Shown in pieces: positions 1 through 5,326 of a stretch of DNA of 11,537 bases. The translations under genes and the position numbers were made by a program. The notes under the pieces are model-generated. The model was given only the letters and a program-made list of their open reading frames with translations, did not search any database and was not told the DNA's origin. The stretch covers positions 1 through 11,537 of the forward strand of contig JACPMT010000041.1 of assembly GCA_016185815.1 (NCBI GenBank). Direction: 5' to 3'. The DNA is from Candidatus Woesearchaeota archaeon. GTDB taxonomy: Archaea; Nanobdellota; Nanobdellia; Woesearchaeales; GW2011-AR4. Numbering within the stretch: position 1 is the stretch's first letter; each line of letters starts with the position of its first letter.

Positions 1-254
1 ACTTTAAGTCTGCCAATAGTTTTTATTGTAGAAACCTTATTTAATTTTGATTTGTCTATTGTATTTTTGAATTTTATAATAAAATCTTTCTCTTGCTCTT
101 TATCTTTAATGTTTTTTAAAAAACTTTCAGTTTCTTTGTTTAATTTATTTTTTTTAGTAATTTGTGAATTATTTGCCAAAGCATTTACAAAAAATATAGA
201 ACTTGCTAACAAAATAAAAAATATTACTAATAACTTCCACCCCCTTTTATTCAA
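1..254 (-). CDS. Secreted or lipid-anchored small protein, N-terminal part (TTG start)
   Basis: This is the 5' part of a gene that runs off the left edge; 84 residues are visible without a stop. The start is read as TTG at 252-254. A GGTG ribosome site lies 7 bases upstream (262-265), an in-frame TAG lies 8 codons upstream, and a TATA box sits at 291-298, so the three signals agree. Residues 1-26 form a signal peptide: MNKRGWK, then a hydrophobic core, ending VNALA before NNSQ, a plausible signal peptidase I site after ALA. What follows is Lys/Glu/Asn-rich and helical-looking (e.g. KETESFLKNIKDKEQEKDF), with no recognisable domain. The protein is probably exported and sits last in the leftward gene series. 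Function unknown. Confidence 0.72.
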   Translation of the reverse strand, partial: MNKRGWKLLVIFFILLASSIFFVNALANNSQITKKNKLNKETESFLKNIKDKEQEKDFIIKFKNTIDKSKLNKVSTIKTIGRLK

Positions 255-290
255 TTTAAAACACCAACTTGAATTCTAAAATGTAACAAC

Positions 291-298
291 TATTTAAA
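291..298 (-). promoter_or_regulatory. TATA box for the left-edge secreted protein gene
   Basis: Minus-strand TTTAAATA, centred about 26 bases upstream of a predicted transcription start near 268. That gives a leader of about 13 bases containing the GGTG ribosome site ahead of the TTG start. Read by eye from the archaeal TATA consensus. Confidence 0.45.
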
Positions 299-309
299 CA
301 TTATCTTTC

Positions 310-1296
310 CTATTGCAGCGTCTTTATCTTTGCATGGATTGCCTTTGCCTCTGCATCGCCTGGCTCGAGCTGCAATGCCTCCTGTATGTCCTTTGACGCT
401 TCGTTATAAAAGCCTTTTTCCATGTTCCTCTTTGCCCGCTCTTTTTTTGCGCTTGCCATTGCCGATTTTGAAGATGCATCGTAAGTCTGCGCAAATGACA
501 ATGGGGGGGCACGCTGCTGGGCTTGTAATTGATGGGGCGCCTGCTGGCTTAGCTGCTTTTGCAGGCTTGATATTTCTGAGTAAATGCTGAGGCTTTTGTA
601 AATGTCCAAAAGCTTCATCCCTATTGAATTCTTGTGCCTTAAAAACCCCTCTGGAATCTGGTTGTAGAGCTCAATGCACTTGTTGTAATTTACAATCGCA
701 TTTATCATGTCATTCGCCCTTATCGAAATGCTTATCCTCCCTATCAGCTGGTTTGTTTCCTGCACCAGCGCGGAAATCCTCTTTATCAGCTCATTGTCTG
801 TTGTGCTCCTAAGCTCGTTATAGAGGCTTGTTATTTGCTCCTGCACTGCCTTCTTTTCCTCAAAAAACACATTTGGAATGGAGTTGTTTATTTCCTCTAT
901 CTCGGAGTAAAGCTTGAAAGGAAGCTCCTTTTTCCCTTCCTTCATTGCAGCCATTGCCCTGCTTATCAATTCGTATATGTGTGCTGCCTTTATTTTGACC
1001 TTGTCATAGGCGTAGCTTAATGCAGTTGAAAACTGCCTGCTCAGCAAAGACAGCTGCTCGTAAAGCTCTTTATCCCACTTCAGCTTTTGCTCCATTAGGA
1101 TATGCCACAGTTGGACATAGGACTGCTCTGCCTGCTCAAGATTCCCTTTGCTTAAATTCGCTTTTATATTTTCAATTAATGGGGACGGCTCAAATTGCCC
1201 TTGAAACTGCTCTGTCTCAAGCTTTTCAGTCTTGTCTGTCTGCAAACCTAAGTCAGAAAGCTCTCTATCCAAAAACTCATCTATATCCATTTTCAA
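310..1296 (-). CDS. Helical-repeat cytoplasmic protein with C-terminal TPR
   Basis: A 328-residue soluble protein with no signal peptide or membrane segment; function not recognised. Three diverged repeats of about 45 residues recur roughly every 75 residues (about 46-89, 117-162, 193-236). Each has the pattern G/A-N..A...Y..L followed by a helix ending LY..L. A Gln/Pro-rich linker (about 248-268) leads to a basic stretch (KKERAKR) and one TPR-like helix pair (about 284-320, ending ALQLEPGDAEAKA). The first Met is used here, but Met3 (1288-1290, MDIDEFLDREL) fits better the start predicted from the TATA-like CTATAAT at 1309-1315. It follows the winged-helix gene after 106 bases that are filled by two inverted repeats. 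A scaffold role near the pilin-like genes is inference only. Confidence 0.85.
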   Translation of the reverse strand: MKMDIDEFLDRELSDLGLQTDKTEKLETEQFQGQFEPSPLIENIKANLSKGNLEQAEQSYVQLWHILMEQKLKWDKELYEQLSLLSRQFSTALSYAYDKVKIKAAHIYELISRAMAAMKEGKKELPFKLYSEIEEINNSIPNVFFEEKKAVQEQITSLYNELRSTTDNELIKRISALVQETNQLIGRISISIRANDMINAIVNYNKCIELYNQIPEGFLRHKNSIGMKLLDIYKSLSIYSEISSLQKQLSQQAPHQLQAQQRAPPLSFAQTYDASSKSAMASAKKERAKRNMEKGFYNEASKDIQEALQLEPGDAEAKAIHAKIKTLQ

Positions 1297-1310
1297 TTAT
1301 GATTTCCAAT

Positions 1311-1366
1311 TATAGAGAACTTTGAATAATCCATTATTTTAGTCATTTTCATTCAAAGTTCTCTTA
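1311..1366. repeat. Inverted repeat, element copy 1 (14-bp perfect arms)
   Basis: AGAGAACTTTGAAT (1314-1327) is exactly complementary to ATTCAAAGTTCTCT (1351-1364), with a 23-base loop. The outer end TATAGAGAA overlaps the likely TATA box of the helical-repeat gene that starts at 1296. The right half shares 18 identical bases (1347-1364) with the element at 9284-9340. Confidence 0.85.
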
Positions 1367-1405
1367 GAGAATTTTGACTATTTGATAATTTTTCAAAATT
1401 CTCTA
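1365..1405. repeat. Inverted repeat, element copy 2 (13-bp perfect arms)
   Basis: TAGAGAATTTTGA (1365-1377) pairs perfectly with TCAAAATTCTCTA (1393-1405) across a 15-base loop. It abuts copy 1 directly, and its right arm contains the TAG stop codon of the winged-helix gene (1403-1405). It has the same sequence family as copies 1 and 3, with T in place of C in the arm. It could act as a terminator hairpin for the winged-helix gene, an operator, or a mobile repeat. Confidence 0.82.
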
Positions 1406-1858
1406 TAAGTATGAAAGGTATTTATTCCAGAGCTCTTCCATCTTTTCCTCTGGGATTTTCTTTTCCCTTGACTTTTTCAAAAACTCTTCCCTTATCTTGA
1501 CAATGTTCTGCTGAAGGTATTTTCTCCACATCCCCTCTATATGCTCGTAAGGCATATTTTTTTCCTTTGCCTTCTCGTAAAACTGCTCTTTGGTTATAAG
1601 ATCCTTTGCAAAGCTTTTTTCCCTTATCTCAGCCCGCTTAACTCCTTCCTTGTAAAGGTATACATAAGGGGTGGTAAATTTGTACTCTATGCCAAAAACC
1701 TTTTCCTCAACCAAAAAATCAACTAAAGCCTGGACGCTTGCAGCAGGCATTTTCAGCTTTTTCGACGCTTCTTCAACTGAGATTTTCCTGCTTTTTTTTA
1801 CTAGCTCCAGCAGCTCGTCAGCGACTGTCCGCAGTACAATGTCATTGGGAGATGGCAT
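1403..1858 (-). CDS. Winged-helix protein with duplicated C-terminal repeat
   Basis: 151 residues. Residues about 8-70 look like a winged helix: a helix around ADELLELVKKS, then ISVEEASKKLKMPAASVQALVDFLVEEKVFGIEY as the helix-turn-helix and a wing ending TTPYVYL. The rest holds two copies of a repeat of about 33 residues, F(Y/L).KA/S.(E/R)K.(I/M)P.E.(I/M)E..W.KYL, at about 91-118 and 124-151. The two copies look like a tandem duplication forming paired helices. The ATG lies about 26 bases after a TATA box at 1880-1887, so the mRNA is probably leaderless. DNA binding is likely from the fold, but it could also serve protein contacts. It sits between the pilin-like genes and the helical-repeat gene, and its own stop codon lies inside an inverted repeat. 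Exact function unknown. Confidence 0.85.
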   Translation of the reverse strand: MPSPNDIVLRTVADELLELVKKSRKISVEEASKKLKMPAASVQALVDFLVEEKVFGIEYKFTTPYVYLYKEGVKRAEIREKSFAKDLITKEQFYEKAKEKNMPYEHIEGMWRKYLQQNIVKIREEFLKKSREKKIPEEKMEELWNKYLSYL

Positions 1859-1879
1859 AAGGCTAAATTTGGTTTATGG

Positions 1880-1887
1880 TATAAAAA
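1880..1887 (-). promoter_or_regulatory. TATA box, leaderless promoter of the winged-helix gene
   Basis: Minus-strand TTTTTATA, centred about 26 bases before the A of the ATG at 1858. Transcription would start on or next to the start codon. This gives the winged-helix gene its own promoter, separate from the pilin-like genes upstream. Confidence 0.5.
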
Positions 1888-1919
1888 CTTTAGTTATTGT
1901 CTTTGAGTGGCAACTTGGC

Positions 1920-2912
1920 TTATTGGCAGGTCTTTACAGCATCTTGAGCTGTTATGTTGTACCTTATCGTGCTGTTGAAATCAAGCTTGAAATACCTGAA
2001 TTCGTCCCACAGGATTGTGATGTTGTAAAGCTGGGCGCAGTCGTCCTTAAAAGTGTGGCTCCAGAAAAGATAGTCGACATAGCTTTCCCTTTGGTCGCTT
2101 GGGGTTACTTTATTTGGGTTTACCAAAGATTCGATGCCGCAGCAGGTTGAATTTGTTATTGTATTGGTGAACCTCATCAAAAAGCTCGGCGCACCAGAGC
2201 TCTGCCAGTGCACGTAAGTGCCATTTCTCAAATGCTCCCTTGTACTTGCAATATTCCATTGGTTGAATTCAACACTTGATTTTTTTACCAGGTTTGTGTA
2301 CGAGCCTGTGCTTCTGGTGTTTATGAAATAGTATGGGTCTGGCAAGCCTTCTATGTTGGTTGAGGTTGTTATTATTGCACTTTTTCCCCATTCGGCAACA
2401 TTTGATTTGACGGTAAAGTTAACGCTCATGGAAGAGCCAATGCTCCATGGCGTTGTTTGCAGGACAGAAACATTGCCAATGATTATTGTGGTATTCACGT
2501 TTAATGTATCCGCTGCTGCCTGGGTTATTTTGCTGCTCCAATTTGTGAATGTATTGTTCTCCATTATCTTTTTCCCAGTTATGGAGTCTATAGGCACCCT
2601 GTTTATCGTGCCGTTAACAAAAACCTCTGTGAAAGCGGAATTCAAATTCGGCAGGTACGAGCCTGTTGAATTCATGTAAAAAATCAAAGACAGGATTGTT
2701 TTGTAAGTAGTGGCCCTAAGCACAGCTTCAAAGTACCTGTTTTGCAAATCATCAACATAATTGTCCACAGAGCCTATTCTTGCCCTTATTGCCTGGGTAT
2801 CTTTCTGCAGGCTCACATCAGCTGGCGGCGTTGATATCAGGATGAAAATAGCCATTATGGTTATTGCAATGAAGGTGAAAAATATGCCCTTTTTTCCCCT
2901 TATTTTTCCCAT
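1920..2912 (-). CDS. Pilin-like, heavily N-glycosylated surface protein
   Basis: 330 residues from the chosen ATG at 2912. A GAGGT ribosome site lies 6 bases upstream, and the protein then begins MGKIRGKKG followed by a hydrophobic segment (GIFFTFIAITIMAIFIL). This is the short basic leader, Gly and hydrophobic helix of archaeal class III (type IV pilin-like) signal peptides. An earlier in-frame ATG at 2942 would put ten unrelated residues ahead of it and is less likely. The long exported part carries about 12 N-x-S/T sequons, so dense N-glycosylation is expected, and four Cys (CC, C and a near-terminal C) that could form disulphides. It overlaps the end of the preceding pilin-like gene by 13 bases, so the two are probably translationally coupled. 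No acidic residue is seen at the usual +5 position, so assembly into a filament is uncertain. Confidence 0.85.
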   Translation of the reverse strand: MGKIRGKKGIFFTFIAITIMAIFILISTPPADVSLQKDTQAIRARIGSVDNYVDDLQNRYFEAVLRATTYKTILSLIFYMNSTGSYLPNLNSAFTEVFVNGTINRVPIDSITGKKIMENNTFTNWSSKITQAAADTLNVNTTIIIGNVSVLQTTPWSIGSSMSVNFTVKSNVAEWGKSAIITTSTNIEGLPDPYYFINTRSTGSYTNLVKKSSVEFNQWNIASTREHLRNGTYVHWQSSGAPSFLMRFTNTITNSTCCGIESLVNPNKVTPSDQRESYVDYLFWSHTFKDDCAQLYNITILWDEFRYFKLDFNSTIRYNITAQDAVKTCQ

Positions 2913-3433
2913 ACAAATACCTCTGCCTTGTAAGGCCCCCACAAGTCGCTTGTTGTCCTGTTTATGATTCCAAAAGCAAGCTTTTTTGAAGTAAGCAAAA
3001 GCTCTGTGCTGTTTCTTGACTTGATATGCTCTGGCGTTTTTATTTTGGGGTATATTGTAACGCCGTCAATCCACACCTCATACCTAAATTGGGATGGGAT
3101 AGTGCCTGCAGACACGTTTTGTACGAATTTGTCGGCAATGTCAATCTTGTTCGTTGCATAGAACTCGCCTATCTGCTGCAGCAAAGTGTTTTCTGAATCG
3201 GTTATTGCGCCCTGGCTCCAAAGCGTGCCGCCTATGCCGGCATAGGGGTTGTTAATGTCCCTTATTTTCGTGTTGGAAAGGAAGTTCATCAAGTCGTCCG
3301 ACAGCAGCACAACCTGGGTCTGCTTTGGGGCATTAACGTAAGAGGATGTTATAAGAAGAACCCCAATGACAATCACGCTTAATCCAAGCACAGCATCCAG
3401 TATAAAGAAATAACCTCTTTTTTTAATTGACAT
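2900..3433 (-). CDS. Pilin-like membrane-anchored surface protein
   Basis: 177 residues starting MSIKKRG, then a hydrophobic helix (about 8-31, YFFILDAVLGLSVIVIGVLLI) with an Asp inside it. This is the layout of an archaeal prepilin or pseudopilin N-terminus, with possible cleavage after KKRG. The exported part (about 32-177) holds three sequons (NVS, NST, NRT) and a beta-rich C-terminus (FRYEVWIDGVTIYP; GPYKAEVFVWEK). No catalytic motif is seen. A TATA box at 3465-3472 would start transcription about 9 bases before the ATG. The gene overlaps the larger pilin-like gene downstream by 13 bases, forming a two-gene unit. It could be a minor pilin or pseudopilin, or a simple surface anchor. Confidence 0.85.
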   Translation of the reverse strand: MSIKKRGYFFILDAVLGLSVIVIGVLLITSSYVNAPKQTQVVLLSDDLMNFLSNTKIRDINNPYAGIGGTLWSQGAITDSENTLLQQIGEFYATNKIDIADKFVQNVSAGTIPSQFRYEVWIDGVTIYPKIKTPEHIKSRNSTELLLTSKKLAFGIINRTTSDLWGPYKAEVFVWEK

Positions 3434-3464
3434 TTTGATTTATGGTTATTAAAGAATTAGACTG

Positions 3465-3472
3465 TATTTATA
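3465..3472 (-). promoter_or_regulatory. TATA box for the two-gene pilin-like unit
   Basis: Minus-strand TATAAATA. The expected start near 3442 gives a short leader before the ATG at 3433. The surrounding 107 bases (3434-3540) are very A-rich on this strand and hold no other feature that I can support. Confidence 0.5.
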
Positions 3473-3540
3473 GTTTTTTGTTTTGTGGGATTGTTTTTTT
3501 ATTTTTTATTATTTTTTTATTTGTATTATTAGCAGCCTTT

Positions 3541-3936
3541 TTATTTCTGGCTGCACGGCGCTCCGCTCAGGTTTATATTCGGCGAGCCTATGCCCCTGTA
3601 GCTGTTGTTGATAAGCACAAGGTTTCCCTGCTCGTCTTCCAGAAAAATGCAGAAATCCCCTTCTACCCTTAACATTCCTTTCAACTCATCATAACTCAGG
3701 TCTTTTAATTGATTGAGCCTGCCTATGTCCACTTCATTGCCATGCACAATGGCAATAGCTCCGCCTTCGGCTGTTGTCTGCTTTATGATGACTGATGCCT
3801 GCTCCTCCAGGCTGCTGGCTTTGGTATTTGGGTTTGAGTTCAGAAGGGAGTAAAAAACAAAAAAAGCCGCCATAAAAATAATGACGCCAAGCGTTATGTC
3901 TATAGACCATGACTGCGCTTTTTTTTTGTTAGCCAT
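3541..3936 (-). CDS. Small pilin-like protein, paralogue of 4850-5224
   Basis: 131 residues. A short basic leader (MANKKKAQS) precedes a hydrophobic segment (about 11-33) that starts SIDITLGVIIF, with Asp near the +5 position typical of type IV pilin-like proteins. The exported domain matches the protein at 4850-5224: VDIGRLNQLKDLSYDELKG against VDGNRLKEIRNMNYNDFKK, then DFCIFLEDEQGNLVL against DFCIYIEDGSGNIIL. Both have one Cys in the FCI motif and one close to the C-terminus, a likely conserved disulphide. Two sequons are present (NNS, NLS). The start lies 6 bases after the stop of the AbrB-like gene, with no clear ribosome site, so it may depend on readthrough or coupling. Function beyond surface exposure is unknown. 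Confidence 0.85.
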   Translation of the reverse strand: MANKKKAQSWSIDITLGVIIFMAAFFVFYSLLNSNPNTKASSLEEQASVIIKQTTAEGGAIAIVHGNEVDIGRLNQLKDLSYDELKGMLRVEGDFCIFLEDEQGNLVLINNSYRGIGSPNINLSGAPCSQK

Positions 3937-3942
3937 ATAATC

Positions 3943-4227
3943 TTAAGAAGCTTCTATTATTAGTTTATTATCTTTTTCAGGGTGCATATACGCTTCTTTT
4001 CCTTCCTTTAAATTAAGAAAATTTGCAATTTCCTTTGGTATCCTTACTGCCAAGGAATTTCCTGTCTTTGTTATCTTGGTCTTTTTCCCTAAACCCCATA
4101 CGCCTTTTTTCCTGGCTTGCTTGTTTCTTTGATTCGCGAGAAACGCTTTGCGTTTCTGCGCACCAAAAAAACTTCGTTTTTTTGATTGTTTCCCTTTTTT
4201 AATGTTCCTTTTTCGCATATTGGGCAT
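3943..4227 (-). CDS. AbrB/MazE-like domain protein, probably a frameshifted antitoxin copy
   Basis: 94 residues. The last 55 (from about 40, KKGVWGLGKKTKITKTGNS through LAVRIPKEIANFLNLKEG) match the C-terminal AbrB/SpoVT swapped-hairpin domain of the next gene upstream (4242-4577; KQKGLWGLQAKTKVGKVGT, IRLPKKIIDFLKLKKG). The first 40 residues are an unnatural Lys/Arg/Gln-rich string. They are read in the wrong frame over a zinc-finger start that is visible in the neighbouring frame from 4232 (MRCPICEKG). The region between, 4136-4184, is two adjacent hairpins. I infer a decayed zinc-finger/AbrB antitoxin. The AbrB half alone might still be made and bind DNA. It ends 6 bases before the small pilin-like gene. 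Confidence 0.6.
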   Translation of the reverse strand: MPNMRKRNIKKGKQSKKRSFFGAQKRKAFLANQRNKQARKKGVWGLGKKTKITKTGNSLAVRIPKEIANFLNLKEGKEAYMHPEKDNKLIIEAS

Positions 4228-4232
4228 CTCAT
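4089..4232 (-). pseudogene. Out-of-frame zinc-finger start of the AbrB-like relic
   Basis: Reading from the ATG at 4230-4232 gives MRCPICEKGTLKKG, a good start for a YgiT/MqsA-type zinc-finger antitoxin. It then gives about 33 residues of unlikely sequence and a TAG at 4089-4091. The matching second CxxC pair is absent. The AbrB half continues in another frame (3943-4227). The two pieces together look like one ancestral gene broken by a frameshift, most likely within the hairpin-containing stretch. Confidence 0.55.
4136..4184. repeat. Two adjacent short hairpins inside the broken antitoxin gene
   Basis: The first hairpin has arms AGAAACGC (4139-4146) and GCGTTTCT (4150-4157) around a TTT loop, extended by three more pairs past a one-base bulge. 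The second has arms CAAAAAAAC (4164-4172) and GTTTTTTTG (4176-4184) around a TTC loop. Both have three-base loops and lie where the reading frame is lost, consistent with insertion of short palindromic repeats. Confidence 0.65.
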
Positions 4233-4241
4233 TTTAATTTT

Positions 4242-4577
4242 TTATATTGAAATAACTATTTTGTTCTTGCTTTCAGGGTATATAGTAACTTCTTCCCCTT
4301 TCTTTAATTTTAAAAAATCTATTATCTTTTTTGGCAGCCTTATATCAAGGGCAGTTCCTACCTTGCCAACTTTAGTTTTAGCTTGCAAACCCCAAAGTCC
4401 TTTTTGTTTTGTTATTTCAGTTATTTTTTTAGATGTCGCTTCGCTAAAATAGGTTTCTCCACATTTTTCACATACTTTTGCTGGGAAATTGCCAATTTTA
4501 ACCCCATACAAAAGATAATCTGTATTTTTATCTTTCATTTTAGCTTTACATTCCCAACAAAAATCCTCGTCTTTCAT
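4242..4577 (-). CDS. Zinc-finger/AbrB hybrid antitoxin-like protein
   Basis: 111 residues with two parts. Residues 1-50 are a YgiT/MqsA-type zinc finger with Cys pairs C7-x2-C10 and C36-x2-C39 (VCEKCGETYFS), which in MqsA-like antitoxins binds zinc and contacts the toxin. Residues about 62-111 are an AbrB/MazE-like swapped-hairpin DNA-binding domain (KTKVGKVGTALDIRLPKKI ... LKKGEEVTIYP). In MqsA the second part is a helix-turn-helix, so an AbrB domain here is a less common pairing. Its ATG overlaps the stop of the DUF4258 gene by ATGA (4574-4577), so toxin precedes antitoxin, as in mqsRA and higBA. It likely represses the shared promoter through the TTATAA array at 4792-4827. Confidence 0.85.
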   Translation of the reverse strand: MKDEDFCWECKAKMKDKNTDYLLYGVKIGNFPAKVCEKCGETYFSEATSKKITEITKQKGLWGLQAKTKVGKVGTALDIRLPKKIIDFLKLKKGEEVTIYPESKNKIVISI

Positions 4578-4786
4578 TTTCTCTCACCTTTATCTACAAA
4601 AACTGTTTTAATTCTATAAACATCTCCTCTTTTTTTGTATGCTACATTAATATAGGTATAAGTTGCAAGGTAACCATCAGTTTGCCGTGATGTTGAACCC
4701 ATTTTTATTGCTCGCTTAATCTGCTCCTCGTCTATGCCTTCTATATCCATTTTTTCTTTTGCATGCTTGCTAATTTGGAGCATCAT
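4574..4786 (-). CDS. DUF4258 family protein, probable toxin
   Basis: 70 residues matching the DUF4258 pattern: an early His in ISKHAKEKM (H8), GIDEEQIKRAIKMGS, then a beta-rich C-terminus (YTYINVAYKKRGDVYRIKTVFV). DUF4258 proteins are often found as the toxin-side partner of zinc-finger or helix-turn-helix antitoxins and are thought to have a RelE/BrnT-like fold; activity here is inferred. Two Met codons open the gene (4786 and 4783), and I cannot tell which is used. It is the first gene of the module: it has its own TATA box (4832-4839), an operator-like array between that box and the ATG, and a 4-base overlap with the antitoxin-like gene. Confidence 0.82.
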   Translation of the reverse strand: MMLQISKHAKEKMDIEGIDEEQIKRAIKMGSTSRQTDGYLATYTYINVAYKKRGDVYRIKTVFVDKGERK

Positions 4787-4791
4787 TTGGC

Positions 4792-4827
4792 TTATAATGT
4801 ATTATAACTCATTATAATAACTTATAA
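4792..4827. promoter_or_regulatory. Four TTATAA palindromes at exact 10-bp spacing, probable operator
   Basis: TTATAA occurs at 4792-4797, 4802-4807, 4812-4817 and 4822-4827, each separated by four variable bases (TGTA, CTCA, TAAC). A 10-bp period puts all four on the same face of the helix. The array ends 5 bases before the first ATG of the DUF4258 gene and covers the start expected from the TATA box at 4832-4839 (about 4810). Binding here would block transcription, which fits autorepression by the antitoxin-like protein. Confidence 0.75.
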
Positions 4828-4831
4828 CTTC

Positions 4832-4839
4832 TATTTAAA
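4832..4839 (-). promoter_or_regulatory. TATA box of the toxin-antitoxin-like module
   Basis: Minus-strand TTTAAATA, with a predicted start near 4810, about 24 bases before the ATG. It lies between the stop of the pilin-like gene (4850) and the TTATAA array, so the module can be transcribed independently of its pilin-like neighbours. Confidence 0.5.
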
Positions 4840-4849
4840 CCTTCCTATT

Positions 4850-5224
4850 TCACTCCCTGCAATTCATGCCGTCCCCATTTAATTTGCTAGAGCCTTTGGC
4901 AAGGATTATGTTGCCACTTCCATCCTCGATATAAATGCAGAAGTCATTTTTGGCGTTAAGTGATTTTTTGAAGTCGTTATAGTTCATATTCCGGATTTCT
5001 TTCAATCTATTCCCATCAACAATGCCATTATTTGCAAAACTCACAGCATGCTCGTCCAGAAGGATTTCCGTTATTTTCTCCGCTTCCATTTTCGGCTCAT
5101 TGCCCTTGCTCATTTTGCCGTAAATGCTTACGAGCATGACAATGACTGCCACTACAAAGACAAGAGCTATCTCATCAATTTTTAATTTTGGTTTTTGTTT
5201 TTTATGTATTTGGCGCTGTTTCAT
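4850..5224 (-). CDS. Small pilin-like protein, paralogue of 3541-3936
   Basis: 124 residues. A long basic leader (MKQRQIHKKQKPKLK) precedes a hydrophobic segment (about 16-36, IDEIALVFVVAVIVMLVSI) with Asp and Glu at its start, as in type IV pilin-like helices. The exported domain (about 37-124) is clearly related to that of 3541-3936. It shares VDGNRL, the N/S-Y-N/D-(D/E) helix and FCIYIEDGSGNIIL, and the same two Cys (FCI and near the C-terminus), likely a disulphide. No sequon-rich region is seen. The two paralogues now flank the toxin-antitoxin-like module. The 205 bases upstream hold short GC-rich repeats and no strong promoter. No enzymatic motif is present. Confidence 0.85.
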   Translation of the reverse strand: MKQRQIHKKQKPKLKIDEIALVFVVAVIVMLVSIYGKMSKGNEPKMEAEKITEILLDEHAVSFANNGIVDGNRLKEIRNMNYNDFKKSLNAKNDFCIYIEDGSGNIILAKGSSKLNGDGMNCRE

Positions 5225-5251
5225 TTGTGATTTTTATTTTTGTTTTTGAAG

Positions 5252-5326
5252 TTAATCTTTTATTTTATTTTCAATACGTTCGCTTCGCTCACATATTCTT
5301 GTGCTCGGTGTTCGCTTTTTGTCCAT
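5252..5326 (-). CDS. Possible 24-residue small ORF with good ribosome site
   Basis: In the 205-base gap between the large Cys-rich gene and the small pilin-like gene, an ATG at 5324-5326 follows a GAGGTG ribosome site by 8 bases and encodes 24 residues (MDKKRTPSTRICERSERIE...) before TAA. Part of its sequence is the local repeat GTGAGCG..AGCGAAC, and CERSERIE-like peptides are what such repeats encode, so it may be an accident of the repeat rather than a gene. Confidence 0.2.
   Translation of the reverse strand: MDKKRTPSTRICERSERIENKIKD

Noticed and set aside
52..279. Plus-strand 75-residue ORF
   Set aside because: It is Phe/Leu-rich antisense of the secreted protein read on the minus strand, which has a signal peptide and start signals.
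2353..2679. Plus-strand 108-residue hydrophobic ORF
   Set aside because: It is antisense to the pilin-like gene, whose sequons and signal segment show that the minus strand is coding.
3480..3535. Long T-rich run on the plus strand as a terminator
   Set aside because: No plus-strand gene ends before it. On the transcribed minus strand it is A-rich, so it cannot be an oligo-U terminator for the neighbours.
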